A stretch of DNA of 64,000 nucleotides, from positions 1 to 64,000 of the forward strand of contig JANSYP010000004.1 in the NCBI GenBank assembly GCA_024742405.1. Reading direction: 5' to 3'. Position numbers and translations under genes: made by a program. Origin of the DNA: Paracoccaceae bacterium (GTDB taxonomy: Bacteria; Pseudomonadota; Alphaproteobacteria; Rhodobacterales; Rhodobacteraceae). The notes under the pieces are model-generated. The model did no database searches and had not been told where the DNA came from. It saw only the letters and a program-made list of their open reading frames with translations. Position 1 is the stretch's first letter. The number at the start of each line of letters is the position of its first letter. Shown here piece by piece: positions 27,283-37,263 of this stretch.

Positions 27283-28644
27283 TCAGCTCTCCCGGAAAGC
27301 TTTTACGAAATAGTCCGACAACGGCTTGATCAGATAGGCCAGCGGGCTGCGGTCATTCGTGCGCAAGAAGGTTTCCACCGGCATGCCGGGCAGAAGCGTG
27401 ACATCACCGGGCAGTCTTTGCGCCTCCTCCTCGCTCAACTGCACTTCGGCGCGGTAGTAGCTGATCCCCCGCTGCTCATCGACGAGCGCATCGGCGGACA
27501 CGTAGGTGACCACCCCGTCCAGTTCCGGCGTGGTGCGGGCATCGAGCGCGGAAAAGCGCAGACGCACGTCCTGACCGGGATAGACCTGATCGATATGGAT
27601 CGGCTCGACATCCGCGGCGATCACCAGCGGCCGGTCCTGGGGGATGATGTAAAGTACGGGATCCGCGGCACGAATGACCGAGCGCGGCGCAAAGACCTGC
27701 ATGCCGTAAACAATGCCGGACACAGGCGCAGTCATGTCCAGCCTGGACAGCTGCTCCTTGAGCGACCGGCGCTGTTCGGCAAGCTCGAGCTCGCGATATT
27801 GCAGGTCGCGCAGGGTGGTGATGGAGTCTTCGCGCCGTGCGACTTCGAGCTTGAGCTGTTCGATATCGAGCTCGGTCATACGTCCGGCGCTCTCCGCCTC
27901 CTGAGCCTTGAGATCGCCCAGCGTACCCGCCAGTCGCGCCTCTTCGCGCTGGAGCGACAGCAGCCGCGGTTTTTGTGCGAGACCCTGCTCCAGCAATCGT
28001 TGTTGGTCGGCTCTTTCCTCCCGGATAAACCCGAGCTGGATGTCGAGCGCATCTTGCTGGGCAACGATGCCTTCAACCTGGTTGCCGATCTGGGACTTGC
28101 GCTTGCTCAGCTGATCGATTTCCTTTTCCAGCGTTTCAAGCCGTACCCGAAAGAGACGCTCCTGCCCGGCGACAAGCCCGGCGATCTCGCCATTTTCGGC
28201 TGCCACGGCGAGCAGGTCGGGCTCGAATTCTATGTGGTCGCTCCCGTCGCGTTCGGCCTCCAGCCGTCCGCGCCGCGCCATCAGCTCGAAGAGCTGGTTT
28301 TCGATGATTGCGAGCTCTGAGCGCAACAGCGTTCCGTCAAGCTGGATCAGGACTTCGCCCGCCTCCACCCGGTCACCGTCATCGACGAGGATCTCGGCGA
28401 CGACACCGCCATCGAGATGCTGAACCACCTGCCGGTTCTGATCGACCTCGATCTGACCCGGGGCGATGATTGCGCCGGCGATATTGGTGAAGACCGCCCA
28501 GGAACCGAAGCCGCCCACCAGCAGAACCAGGACCAGAACCCCCATGGTGAGCGTACGGCGCGCGGAAAAGATGTTGGGGGCCTGGGGGCCGCCTTCGGGT
28601 GCCGGTTGGCCGGCGGATTGTGGGGGTTTCGTCGGGCCGCTCAT
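27283..28644 (-). CDS. Type I secretion periplasmic adaptor (HlyD/PrtE family)
   Basis: A 453-residue membrane-fusion protein. A cytoplasmic Pro-rich N-terminus and one transmembrane helix (MGVLVLVLLVGGFGSWAVF, about residues 34-52) lead into a periplasmic lipoyl half-motif (VVQHLDGGVVAEILVDDGD), a long coiled-coil hairpin (about 110-300) and the closing lipoyl/beta-barrel part (MTAPVSGIVYGMQV, ending GMPVETFLRTNDRSPL). It links the inner-membrane ABC exporter to an outer-membrane TolC channel. It overlaps the ABC gene by 4 nt. No TolC gene or RTX substrate is adjacent. Confidence 0.95.
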   Translation of the reverse strand: MSGPTKPPQSAGQPAPEGGPQAPNIFSARRTLTMGVLVLVLLVGGFGSWAVFTNIAGAIIAPGQIEVDQNRQVVQHLDGGVVAEILVDDGDRVEAGEVLIQLDGTLLRSELAIIENQLFELMARRGRLEAERDGSDHIEFEPDLLAVAAENGEIAGLVAGQERLFRVRLETLEKEIDQLSKRKSQIGNQVEGIVAQQDALDIQLGFIREERADQQRLLEQGLAQKPRLLSLQREEARLAGTLGDLKAQEAESAGRMTELDIEQLKLEVARREDSITTLRDLQYRELELAEQRRSLKEQLSRLDMTAPVSGIVYGMQVFAPRSVIRAADPVLYIIPQDRPLVIAADVEPIHIDQVYPGQDVRLRFSALDARTTPELDGVVTYVSADALVDEQRGISYYRAEVQLSEEEAQRLPGDVTLLPGMPVETFLRTNDRSPLAYLIKPLSDYFVKAFRES

Positions 28645-30371
28645 GCAACACCTCCCGGCACGCGGGCCGTTTGAATTTCATTGGCGTTCTTGACCATCTT
28701 GCGCAGCACCTCGTCGCGCGGACCAAACGCCCGCACACCGCCGCCATCCAGCACCAGAAGCTGGTCGCATTCCTGGATCGCCGCCGGGCGGTGGGCCATG
28801 ATCAGCACCGAGTAGCCTTCTTCCTTCATCTGGCGGATCGCGAGGTTCAGCGCCTCGGAGCCGTCATTGTCAAGATTGGAGTTCGGCTCATCGAGCACCA
28901 GCATCACAGGATCGCCATAGAGCGCGCGGGCAAGCCCCAGGCGCTGGGTCTGTCCGCCCGAAAGCCGGTTGGTCATCGCCGCGATCTGGGTGTTGTAGCC
29001 GTCCGGCAGCTTGAGGATCATGTCGTGGGCAGCGGCTTTCTTGGCCGCCGCGACGATGGCCGCGTCTTCAGCCCTTGGATCGAGCCGTGCGATATTCTCG
29101 GCGATCGTGCCGTCGAACAGGTTCACCTGCTGCGGCAGATAGCCGATCAGGCGCCCCAACTCGTCGGGATCATACTGGTCGAGCGCCGCGCCATCGAGCC
29201 GGATCTTGCCACCGGCCGGGCGCCAGACCCCGGTGATCGCACGCGCCAGGGTCGATTTGCCCGCGCCGCTGGGTCCGATCACGCCGATCGCATGTCCCTG
29301 CTCCACCCGGAAGGTGCAGAGCCGAAGCGAGGCCTGCTGTTCCCCCGGCGGGATCACCGTGACCTGATTGACGTCCAGAATCGCACGCGGACGCGGCAAC
29401 TGGGTCCGGTCACGCTGCTTGGGAATGTCGCTGAGAAGCTGCGCGAGCTTGTCCCAGCTCTTCATAGCACTTTGCACCAGAGACCACTGACCGACCGCCA
29501 TTTCGATCGGCGCCAACGCGCGCCCGAGAAGGATCGACCCCGCGATCATCGCACCAGCCGAGAGTTCGTTCTGGAGCACCAGATAAGCGCCCAGGGCCAG
29601 CATCGCCGACTGCAGGAACAGCCGAAATGTCTTGGTCCCCGCGGTGAAGCGGCCGCTCACGTCGCTGGACAACAGCTGTAGCCCGAGGGTGCGCTGGCGG
29701 AACGCGGACCAACGGGTGAACGCGGCGCCGCGCATGCCGAGGCTCTGGATCACGTCGGCCTCGTTGCGCAGCCGGTCCGACATCCGGTCGCTCATCGCAC
29801 CGGCCTGACCCGCCGAGAGCACCGGGCCGCGGGTCATCACCTGGTTCAGGGCGCTGGTGAGCACCAGGATCAGACCGCCCGCGACCGCGAGCCACCCAAG
29901 CCAAGGATGGAAGATAAAGATGCCGATGATGAACACGGGCGTGAACGGCAGATCGAACAGCGCGCCAAGCACCGGCGACGAGATAAATTTCTGTACCGTC
30001 TCCAGATCGCGCGGGCCGGCAGCGAGCGCGCCCTTGTCGCGGGTGGCGGATTCTTCGATGGAGGCAGCGAAAACCCGCTGGTCCAGCGCACTCTGGAATC
30101 GCGCGCCGGCACGGGCCAGCACACGGCCGCGCACGAAATCGAGAAGTCCCATCATCAGATAGAGAAACGCCACTAGCGCAAAGAGCGCGACAAGCGTCGC
30201 CTCGGAGCGGCTTCCAAGCACCCGGTCATAGACCTGAAGCATGAAAATCGGCCCCGTGAGCATCAAAACGTTCACGAAAAAGCTGAAAACGCCCACAAAG
30301 ATGAACAGACCGCGGTTGTTGCGATTTGCGTCACGCAGCTCCGCGCGCCCGGCCTCATATGACTGCTGCAT
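28641..30371 (-). CDS. Type I secretion ABC transporter, permease-ATPase fusion (PrtD family)
   Basis: A 576-residue exporter half-unit: an N-terminal membrane domain (about residues 20-300, starting with the GLFIFVGVFSFFVNVLMLTG helix and YDRVLGSRSEATL) and a C-terminal ATPase with Walker A GPSGAGKST, signature LSGGQTQRLGLARAL, Walker B LVLDEPNSNLD and switch MAHRP. It exports unfolded RTX-type proteins with C-terminal signals. It has no N-terminal C39 peptidase domain. It lies directly upstream of, and overlapping, the HlyD partner. Divergent from mlaA. Confidence 0.96.
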   Translation of the reverse strand: MQQSYEAGRAELRDANRNNRGLFIFVGVFSFFVNVLMLTGPIFMLQVYDRVLGSRSEATLVALFALVAFLYLMMGLLDFVRGRVLARAGARFQSALDQRVFAASIEESATRDKGALAAGPRDLETVQKFISSPVLGALFDLPFTPVFIIGIFIFHPWLGWLAVAGGLILVLTSALNQVMTRGPVLSAGQAGAMSDRMSDRLRNEADVIQSLGMRGAAFTRWSAFRQRTLGLQLLSSDVSGRFTAGTKTFRLFLQSAMLALGAYLVLQNELSAGAMIAGSILLGRALAPIEMAVGQWSLVQSAMKSWDKLAQLLSDIPKQRDRTQLPRPRAILDVNQVTVIPPGEQQASLRLCTFRVEQGHAIGVIGPSGAGKSTLARAITGVWRPAGGKIRLDGAALDQYDPDELGRLIGYLPQQVNLFDGTIAENIARLDPRAEDAAIVAAAKKAAAHDMILKLPDGYNTQIAAMTNRLSGGQTQRLGLARALYGDPVMLVLDEPNSNLDNDGSEALNLAIRQMKEEGYSVLIMAHRPAAIQECDQLLVLDGGGVRAFGPRDEVLRKMVKNANEIQTARVPGGVA

Positions 30372-30488
30372 CTGACACTCCGTGAATACCGCTGACGCGG
30401 CAGATTGAATCGTGACCGTCGGCTGGTATCAATTCCTTCGGCAAACTACTATGTCATCTCAAGTGCAAATAACCGATTGAGGGCAGTT

Positions 30489-31253
30489 TTGACCGTACCG
30501 CCAAGGGCATTCTCAGTACCTTTTCGCCCGATTTTCCTGGTTATCGCAACTATGTCGCTGGTTGCGGGCTGTACTGCACCGCGCCCGGGCGCCGAGGTCA
30601 ACGATCCCTTCGAGCCGGTGAATCGCGCCGTGCACAGCTTCAATACCGGCGTCGATCGCGTTGTCTATCGCCCGGTTTCGGTCGCCTATGGCACTGTTTT
30701 ACCAGCCCCTGTCCGGCGCGGAGTGTCCAACGTCGCCCAAACGATCGACACACCTAAACGTGCGATAAACGGATTTCTGCAAGGCAATATCGAGAACGGG
30801 TTTCACAATACCGCGCGCTTCATCCTGAATGCGACGGTCGGCATCGTCGGGATCTTTGATCCTGCCACGTCGATCGGCCTGGATGAGCGCAACACGGATT
30901 TCGGTGAAACGCTGAAGGTCTGGGGCGCTCCGGAAGGCGCGATTGTCGTTGCCCCGTTCTTCGGCACCTACACCGAACGCCACCTGGCCGGTGATATCGG
31001 CGATATCTTTCTCAATCCGTTCAGCCTGATTCTCAACTATCCCGACAACGTCCCGTCGATCGCCGTCACCCTTGGAGATTTCGCCGGCGACCGGTACGAT
31101 TTCCGGGACACCATCGACACGGTGCTGTACGAGAGCGCTGACAGTTATGCTCAGACCCGGCTGATCTATCTCGAAAATCGCCGCTTCACTCTGGGGACCG
31201 CCCCGGAAACCGATATCATTCTCGATCCCTATGAGGACCTCTATGCAGATTGA
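30489..31253 (+). CDS. mlaA: Phospholipid-binding lipoprotein MlaA (VacJ)
   Basis: An outer-membrane lipoprotein of about 254 residues that removes mislocalised phospholipid from the outer leaflet. It has a signal segment with lipobox LVAGC and the VacJ core: DPFEPVNRAVHSFNTGVDR, YRPVSVAYGTVLP, RGVSNVAQTIDTP, NATVGIVGIFDPA and FGETLKVWG. No good ATG exists before the signal; the TTG at 30489, 5 nt after GAGGG, is my choice, with TTG 30477 or 30405 possible. It overlaps mlaC by 11 nt. The rest of the Mla ABC system (MlaFED) is not in the window. Confidence 0.93.
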   Translation: MTVPPRAFSVPFRPIFLVIATMSLVAGCTAPRPGAEVNDPFEPVNRAVHSFNTGVDRVVYRPVSVAYGTVLPAPVRRGVSNVAQTIDTPKRAINGFLQGNIENGFHNTARFILNATVGIVGIFDPATSIGLDERNTDFGETLKVWGAPEGAIVVAPFFGTYTERHLAGDIGDIFLNPFSLILNYPDNVPSIAVTLGDFAGDRYDFRDTIDTVLYESADSYAQTRLIYLENRRFTLGTAPETDIILDPYEDLYAD

Positions 31254-31845
31254 TCCGACCCGCCGCGCCCTGCTTGCGGCGCTCGCTGCCGCCGCAGCCT
31301 TGGTCCCGACCGGCGCTGCTTTCGCCTTGACCGAACAGGCGGCCGCCACACTCGTCCGCCGTTGCGTTGACGAGATCAATGCGGCCGTGAACTCCGGCAA
31401 GTCCGGCGCCGCGCTTTATCGTGAGTTTGAGCGGATTTTCGAGCGCTACGCCGATGTTCCGACCATCGCGCGCTATTCGCTGGGGCCGGCGGCCCGCACA
31501 GCGTCGCGTGCGGAGCTGCGCAATTTCACGAATGCCTTTGCGCCCTATATCGCGCGCAAGTATGGCCGGCGCTTCCGCGAGTTCATCGGCGGCACGATCG
31601 AGATCAACCGTGCCCGCACCGACCGCAGTCTGGTGATCGTCGAGACCACCGCAAAACTCCGCGGCCGCTCGCCCTTCAAGACCGACTTCCACGTCTCCGA
31701 CCGCAGTGGCTCGGATCGGATCTTCAACGTGATCGTGGAGGGCGTGAACATGCTCACCACCGAACGCAGCGAGATCACGGCGCTGCTCGATACCCAGGGC
31801 GGCAGTATTCCGCGGCTAACCGAAGCGCTCAAATCCGTGGGCTGA
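31243..31845 (+). CDS. mlaC: Phospholipid-binding periplasmic protein MlaC
   Basis: A 200-residue Tat-like or Sec-exported protein (MQIDPTRRALLAALAAAAAL) of the Ttg2D/MlaC family, which shuttles phospholipids between MlaA and the inner-membrane MlaFEDB complex. Family segments are YREFERIFERYADVPTIARY, ELRNFTNAFAPYIARKYGRR, FHVSDRSGSDRIFNVIVEGV and an ILLTERSE-like region (here MLTTERSEITALL). The ATG at 31243 with GAGG 6 nt upstream lies inside the end of mlaA, an arrangement typical of coupled expression. Confidence 0.93.
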   Translation: MQIDPTRRALLAALAAAAALVPTGAAFALTEQAAATLVRRCVDEINAAVNSGKSGAALYREFERIFERYADVPTIARYSLGPAARTASRAELRNFTNAFAPYIARKYGRRFREFIGGTIEINRARTDRSLVIVETTAKLRGRSPFKTDFHVSDRSGSDRIFNVIVEGVNMLTTERSEITALLDTQGGSIPRLTEALKSVG

Positions 31846-31964
31846 GCGGCCTGCGGAAGATGCGGACGCCTCACCAGACTTGACGCACACGCGATGGTGT
31901 GTGTGGATTCTTCTCAAAACGACCGGCGCGCGGATACACGCCGCCGGCATTTGAGGAGTGCACC

Positions 31965-32972
31965 ATGGCAGGCAAGGCGAAAGCGAAGAAGACATCCGTC
32001 CCGATGACCCCGGCGGCCGCGCCCCCTGATTTGCGCGCGGCTGAAGACGCCAAGGCCTGGCGCGATGCCGAAGCCCAGGGTCTCGTGCTCCAATTGCTGG
32101 ATCTCGATGAGGTGCAGACCGATGATCTGCCCCGCGACAGGCTGGATCTGGGCGGTGTCGCAGGGTCGGCGGAGATGGCCGAGCTCAAGGCTTCGATCCG
32201 CGAACGCGGCCAGCGCGAACCGATCGAGGTCTTCATCGACGACCGCGGCCGCTACCAGTTGCTCAAGGGCTGGCGCCGCCTGACCGCTCTGGGTCAGCTC
32301 CATGCCGAGACCGGGCATCCCGCCTTTGCCACGGTCACCGCACGGGTCATGCAGGAGGCCTGGAGCGATCCCGACAGCCGGATGGAACGCTATATCGACA
32401 TGGTCGAGGAAAATGTCGTCCGCGAGGACCTGACATTTGCCGAAATGGCCCAGGTCGCACTGCGCGTCGCCGAAGATCCGGGCGTGGAGGGAACTGATCC
32501 CGAAGCTCTCGTTGGCGATCTCTATTGCTCGCTGCACAAGATGAAGCGGTCTTACATCCGCAGCTTCGTGTTTCTGCTCTCCGCTCTCGGCGAGTCCGTG
32601 ACATGGCCCAAGGAGATCTCGCGCAATCAGGGCGTTGCCGTCGCCCGGGCGCTCAAAGCCGCCCCGGATGCCGTTCCGGTCCTGCGACGGGACCTCGCCC
32701 GCTGCCGGACCGCCGCGGCCCAGGCGAAGACGTTCGAGGGCTTCCTCAAGCGCCACGCCAAGGCCGCGACCTCCGGTAGCCGCGAGCTGCGACTGGGCAG
32801 GACGACCGTAAAGGCGAGTAAGGGCGAGTGCCGGATTGTCAGCCCCGAGGATTTCTCCGAAATCCCGCGCGAACGGCTCGCCCGCGCCATCGCCGCGTTC
32901 GAGGCCGCCCTGCATGACACCCCGAGGCCCAAGGAGACACCGCCGCGCGACGGCATCCTGCGCGCGGTGTGA
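31965..32972 (+). CDS. Orphan ParB/RepB-like N-domain protein
   Basis: A 335-residue protein with a basic N-terminus (MAGKAKAKKTSVP) and a ParB/Srx-type domain at about 75-180: ELKASIRERGQREPIEVFID, YQLLKGWRRLTALGQL and MVEENVVREDLTFAEMAQVAL, the last matching the ENxxRxDL helix. A helix-turn-helix-like part follows (LHKMKRSYIRSFVFLLSALG). It resembles RepB-type partition proteins of alphaproteobacterial plasmids. No ParA/RepA partner or parS-like repeat is adjacent, so a segregation role is doubtful. The ATG follows GAGGAG. Confidence 0.85.
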   Translation: MAGKAKAKKTSVPMTPAAAPPDLRAAEDAKAWRDAEAQGLVLQLLDLDEVQTDDLPRDRLDLGGVAGSAEMAELKASIRERGQREPIEVFIDDRGRYQLLKGWRRLTALGQLHAETGHPAFATVTARVMQEAWSDPDSRMERYIDMVEENVVREDLTFAEMAQVALRVAEDPGVEGTDPEALVGDLYCSLHKMKRSYIRSFVFLLSALGESVTWPKEISRNQGVAVARALKAAPDAVPVLRRDLARCRTAAAQAKTFEGFLKRHAKAATSGSRELRLGRTTVKASKGECRIVSPEDFSEIPRERLARAIAAFEAALHDTPRPKETPPRDGILRAV

Positions 32973-33173
32973 CGGGCAGCCTTGCCGGGCGATCCCACCG
33001 CCGGGGACGCGGTCCTCACGCGGAGGCCCGCGGCAGGGTGCAACGATCGCCAGCTACCTCGCGGCGACGGGAATACCAGGCATTGATCCCCGGAACTTGG
33101 TACCCTTGGGCCTTGCGCGCATAGGAGGTCGCGGCTAGCACTGTTGCCGCGCACCAAACCGCGAGGCTCGCCT

Positions 33174-34025
33174 ATGACTAGCGACGACCCAAGGACACTC
33201 GTCTCGACAGCTTGGCTGGACGACCATCTGCGAGACCCGGATCTGAGGGTCCTTGATGCCTCCTTGTATATGCCCGACAGCGGGCGCGACGGACGCAAGG
33301 AATACGACGAGGGTCATATCCCCGGCGCCCGCTTCTTCGATATCGACGATATCAGCGACCACCGCTCGGACCTGCCGCACATGGCACCGCCTGTCGAGAA
33401 ATTCATGTCTCGCCTTCGCAAGATGGGAGTGGGCGACGGCCATCAGGTCGTGATCTATGACGGCGCGGGCCAGTTTTCCGCAGCGCGCGTCTGGTGGACC
33501 TTCCGCCTGATGGGCAAGACCGATGTCGCAGTGCTCGATGGCGGGTTCCCGAAGTGGAAGGCCGAGGGTCGGGATGTCGAGGATCTCCCCCCGATGATCC
33601 GGGACCGGCACATGACGGTCCGGCGCCAGGCACAACTTGTGCGCGACGTGACGCAAGTGGCCAGCGCCTCGAAACTGGGCGATCACGAGATCGTCGATGC
33701 CCGTTCCCCCGAACGCTATCGCGGTGATGTGCCCGAGCCGCGCCCCGGCTTGCGGGCCGGCCGTATTCCCGGCTCCAAGAACGTCCATTACGCGACGCTC
33801 CTGAACGGAGACGGCACGCTGAAGGACTCCGAGGCGCTGAAGGCCGCGTTTCTGGCCGCCGGGGTGGATCTGTCCAAGCCTGTGATCACGACCTGCGGGT
33901 CGGGCGTGACGGCGGCGATCCTCAGCCTCGCCCTGGAGCGGATCGGCAAAACCGATCACGCGCTCTACGATGGCTCCTGGTCGGAATGGGGCAAATACGA
34001 CGATCTGAAGGTCGCCACCGGATGA
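33174..34025 (+). CDS. sseA: 3-mercaptopyruvate sulfurtransferase SseA
   Basis: A 283-residue tandem-rhodanese enzyme that moves sulfur from 3-mercaptopyruvate to thiols or cyanide. The first domain (VSTAWLDDHLRDPDLRVLDA, YDEGHIPGARFFDID) is non-catalytic; the second carries the active-site loop TTCGSGVTAA with Cys about residue 241, the CGSGVTA form typical of mercaptopyruvate rather than thiosulfate sulfurtransferases. The ATG at 33174 follows GAGG. The stop overlaps the aminotransferase start (ATGA), linking the two functionally. Confidence 0.96.
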   Translation: MTSDDPRTLVSTAWLDDHLRDPDLRVLDASLYMPDSGRDGRKEYDEGHIPGARFFDIDDISDHRSDLPHMAPPVEKFMSRLRKMGVGDGHQVVIYDGAGQFSAARVWWTFRLMGKTDVAVLDGGFPKWKAEGRDVEDLPPMIRDRHMTVRRQAQLVRDVTQVASASKLGDHEIVDARSPERYRGDVPEPRPGLRAGRIPGSKNVHYATLLNGDGTLKDSEALKAAFLAAGVDLSKPVITTCGSGVTAAILSLALERIGKTDHALYDGSWSEWGKYDDLKVATG

Positions 34026-35212
34026 CCCGCGGGCTGTTCGCCGGGGTGGCGGACAGCACACCCGATCCGATCCTGTCTCTGATGGACCGCCACAGGCGCG
34101 ATCCAAGGCAAAACAAGCTCGATCTCGGCGTCGGTGTCTACCGCGATTCGGAGGGACAGACGCCGGTAATGGGCGCGGTGAAGGCCGCCGAGCGTCGGTT
34201 GTTCGACAGTCAGGACAGCAAAGCCTATGTCGGACTGGCCGGTGATCCCGCGTTCCTCGACGCTTTCACCGGTCTTGCCCTCGGGGCCGACGTCCCGCGG
34301 GACAGGATGGCACGGATCGCCACACCAGGCGGTACCGGCGCGGTGCGCCAGGGGCTCGAGCTGGTCCGCCGCACCCGGCCACAGGCCAGGGTCTGGCTGC
34401 CCGATCCGACATGGCCGAACCATACGGCAATTGCCGAGGCTGTTGGCTGCGACTGGCGGCTATACGCCCACGCCGTCCCGGGCGCCACGACGCTGGACGG
34501 TGACCGGATGCTCGCCGATCTGGCAGGCATGGCACCGGGTGACCTGCTGGTGCTCCACGGCTGCTGCCACAATCCCACCGGACTCGACCCCTCCGCGACA
34601 ATGTGGGCCGAGATCGCTGCGCTTTGCCTGCGGACCGGCGCGGTCCCCTTTGTCGATCTGGCCTATCTGGGTCTGGGCGACGGGCTGCACACCGACGCCG
34701 CCGGGCTCCGTCACCTCGCCGAATCTCTTCCCGAAATGATGCTGGCGATGAGCGGGTCCAAGAATTTCGGCCTCTACCGGGAACGGGTGGGCATGCTCGC
34801 CGTGCTGGCCGAAACAGCGGACCACGCAAACCGGGTCCAGGGCGCGCTGAACACGCTCAACCGGCTGAGCTATACCTTTCCCCCGGATCACGGCGCGCGC
34901 GTGGCGCAGATGGTGCTCGACGACGCGGACCTGCGGATGATGTGGGAGCAGGAGCTTGCTGCGATGCGCGCGCGGCTCGATCTGTTGCGGTCCGGGCTCG
35001 CCGATGCGCTGGAGGCTCAAGGATCGGCGGATCTGGGGATTCGCCACGGCCGCGGGCTCTTTGCGCGGCTGCCGCTCGGAACCGATCGGATCGCGGCACT
35101 GCAGGAGACGCACGGCCTCTACATCGTCGGCGACGGGCGCATCAACATCGCCGGATTGCGAGCCCCGGACCTCGGTCGCGTCGCCGCCGGGCTCGCGGCC
35201 GCGTTACGCTGA
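34022..35212 (+). CDS. Class I aspartate/aromatic aminotransferase
   Basis: A 396-residue PLP aminotransferase of the AspC/TyrB subgroup. Landmarks: LDLGVGVYRDSEGQTPVM, GGTGAVRQGLEL, WPNHTAI, HGCCHNPTGLDP, VDLAYLGLGDG and the PLP-lysine segment SGSKNFGLYRERVG. The usual NHP-type helices follow. Coupling by 4-nt overlap to sseA suggests it makes 3-mercaptopyruvate from cysteine for SseA, an activity known for AspC-type enzymes; aromatic or aspartate transamination remains possible. Confidence 0.93.
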   Translation: MTRGLFAGVADSTPDPILSLMDRHRRDPRQNKLDLGVGVYRDSEGQTPVMGAVKAAERRLFDSQDSKAYVGLAGDPAFLDAFTGLALGADVPRDRMARIATPGGTGAVRQGLELVRRTRPQARVWLPDPTWPNHTAIAEAVGCDWRLYAHAVPGATTLDGDRMLADLAGMAPGDLLVLHGCCHNPTGLDPSATMWAEIAALCLRTGAVPFVDLAYLGLGDGLHTDAAGLRHLAESLPEMMLAMSGSKNFGLYRERVGMLAVLAETADHANRVQGALNTLNRLSYTFPPDHGARVAQMVLDDADLRMMWEQELAAMRARLDLLRSGLADALEAQGSADLGIRHGRGLFARLPLGTDRIAALQETHGLYIVGDGRINIAGLRAPDLGRVAAGLAAALR

Positions 35213-35247
35213 AAAAAATGGCCCGGGGGTCACCCCCGGGCCACTTT
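35212..35247. terminator. Bidirectional intrinsic terminator between aminotransferase and amt
   Basis: GGCCCGGGGGT (35220-35230) pairs with ACCCCCGGGCC (35232-35242). Seven As on the left make a U tract for the minus-strand glnK-amt transcript; the right side ends ACTTT, weaker, for the plus-strand sseA operon. Confidence 0.85.
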
Positions 35248-35265
35248 CGGATTTTGGAGGCGGAG

Positions 35266-36615
<1,350 letters not shown>

Positions 36616-36650
36616 ATGGGTCGGTCCCCTTTGAATTACTCGTGTGGTGC

Positions 36651-36989
36651 TCAGAGCGCGTCTTCGTTGGTTTCGCCCGTGCGCACACGGACGGCCTGTG
36701 CCACGTCGAGAACGAAGATCTTGCCGTCACCGATCTTGTCGGTCTTGGCCGTGTTCTGAATGGTTTCGACCACTTGGTCGGCCATGGCTGCTGAGACCAC
36801 GATCTCGATCTTGACCTTCGGGACGAAATTCACGGCGTATTCTGCACCGCGGTAGATTTCCGTGTGACCGGACTGCGAGCCAAAACCCTTGATCTCGGTC
36901 ACCATCATGCCGCGCACGCCGATAGAGGTCAGCGCCTCGCGCACCTCCTCGAGCTTGAACGGCTTGATTGCTGCGATGATTAGTTTCAC
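36651..36989 (-). CDS. glnK: Nitrogen regulatory protein P-II (GlnK)
   Basis: A 112-residue P-II trimer subunit that senses 2-oxoglutarate and ATP/ADP. The T-loop reads SGHTEIYRGAEYAVNFVPK with the uridylylated Tyr51; the B-loop appears in KIGDGKIFVLDV. The GTG at 36987-36989 gives exactly the family length and has GGAAGGGGA upstream; the longer ATG frame is a leader shadow. Expression is probably nitrogen-regulated: see the repeat near 37105. Confidence 0.97.
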   Translation of the reverse strand: MKLIIAAIKPFKLEEVREALTSIGVRGMMVTEIKGFGSQSGHTEIYRGAEYAVNFVPKVKIEIVVSAAMADQVVETIQNTAKTDKIGDGKIFVLDVAQAVRVRTGETNEDAL

Positions 36990-37104
36990 GTTGTTCCCCT
37001 TCCTCAAGGCGGGCCGCTTGCGCGGTTCCATGGGCGCAGTTGCCCGCTTTGAAGGCGCGATCACAAGGAAGGCGATGACATTTCCGCGATGCCGGACCGG
37101 CTAG

Positions 37105-37123
37105 TTTGCACATTTTTTGCACA
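37105..37123. promoter_or_regulatory. Direct repeats TTTGCACA upstream of glnK
   Basis: TTTGCACA occurs at 37105-37112 and again at 37116-37123, one helical turn (11 nt) apart, in an unusually AT-rich stretch of the 274-nt glnK/PBP1A divergent region. The GCAC core resembles NtrC half-sites, but the repeats are direct rather than inverted. This is the most likely operator for glnK-amt; which gene it controls is not certain. Confidence 0.4.
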
Positions 37124-37263
37124 AAATCGGATCACTGCCTAAAAAACAGACACCAGTGAATCGCGTCTTCAGGTCCGTGTGCGTAAAGATCGGGTAAACA
37201 AAGCGGCGCGAACCCGGTATTGGTAGATCCAAGACAGGCAGGCAGACCCAAAACGGGCGGATC

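Noticed and set aside
31875-31915. Terminator or promoter in the mlaC/parB-like gap
   Set aside because: An 8-bp stem (ACGCACAC with GTGTGTGT, one G-U pair) and a TTGACG are present, but there is no T tract and no -10 of quality.
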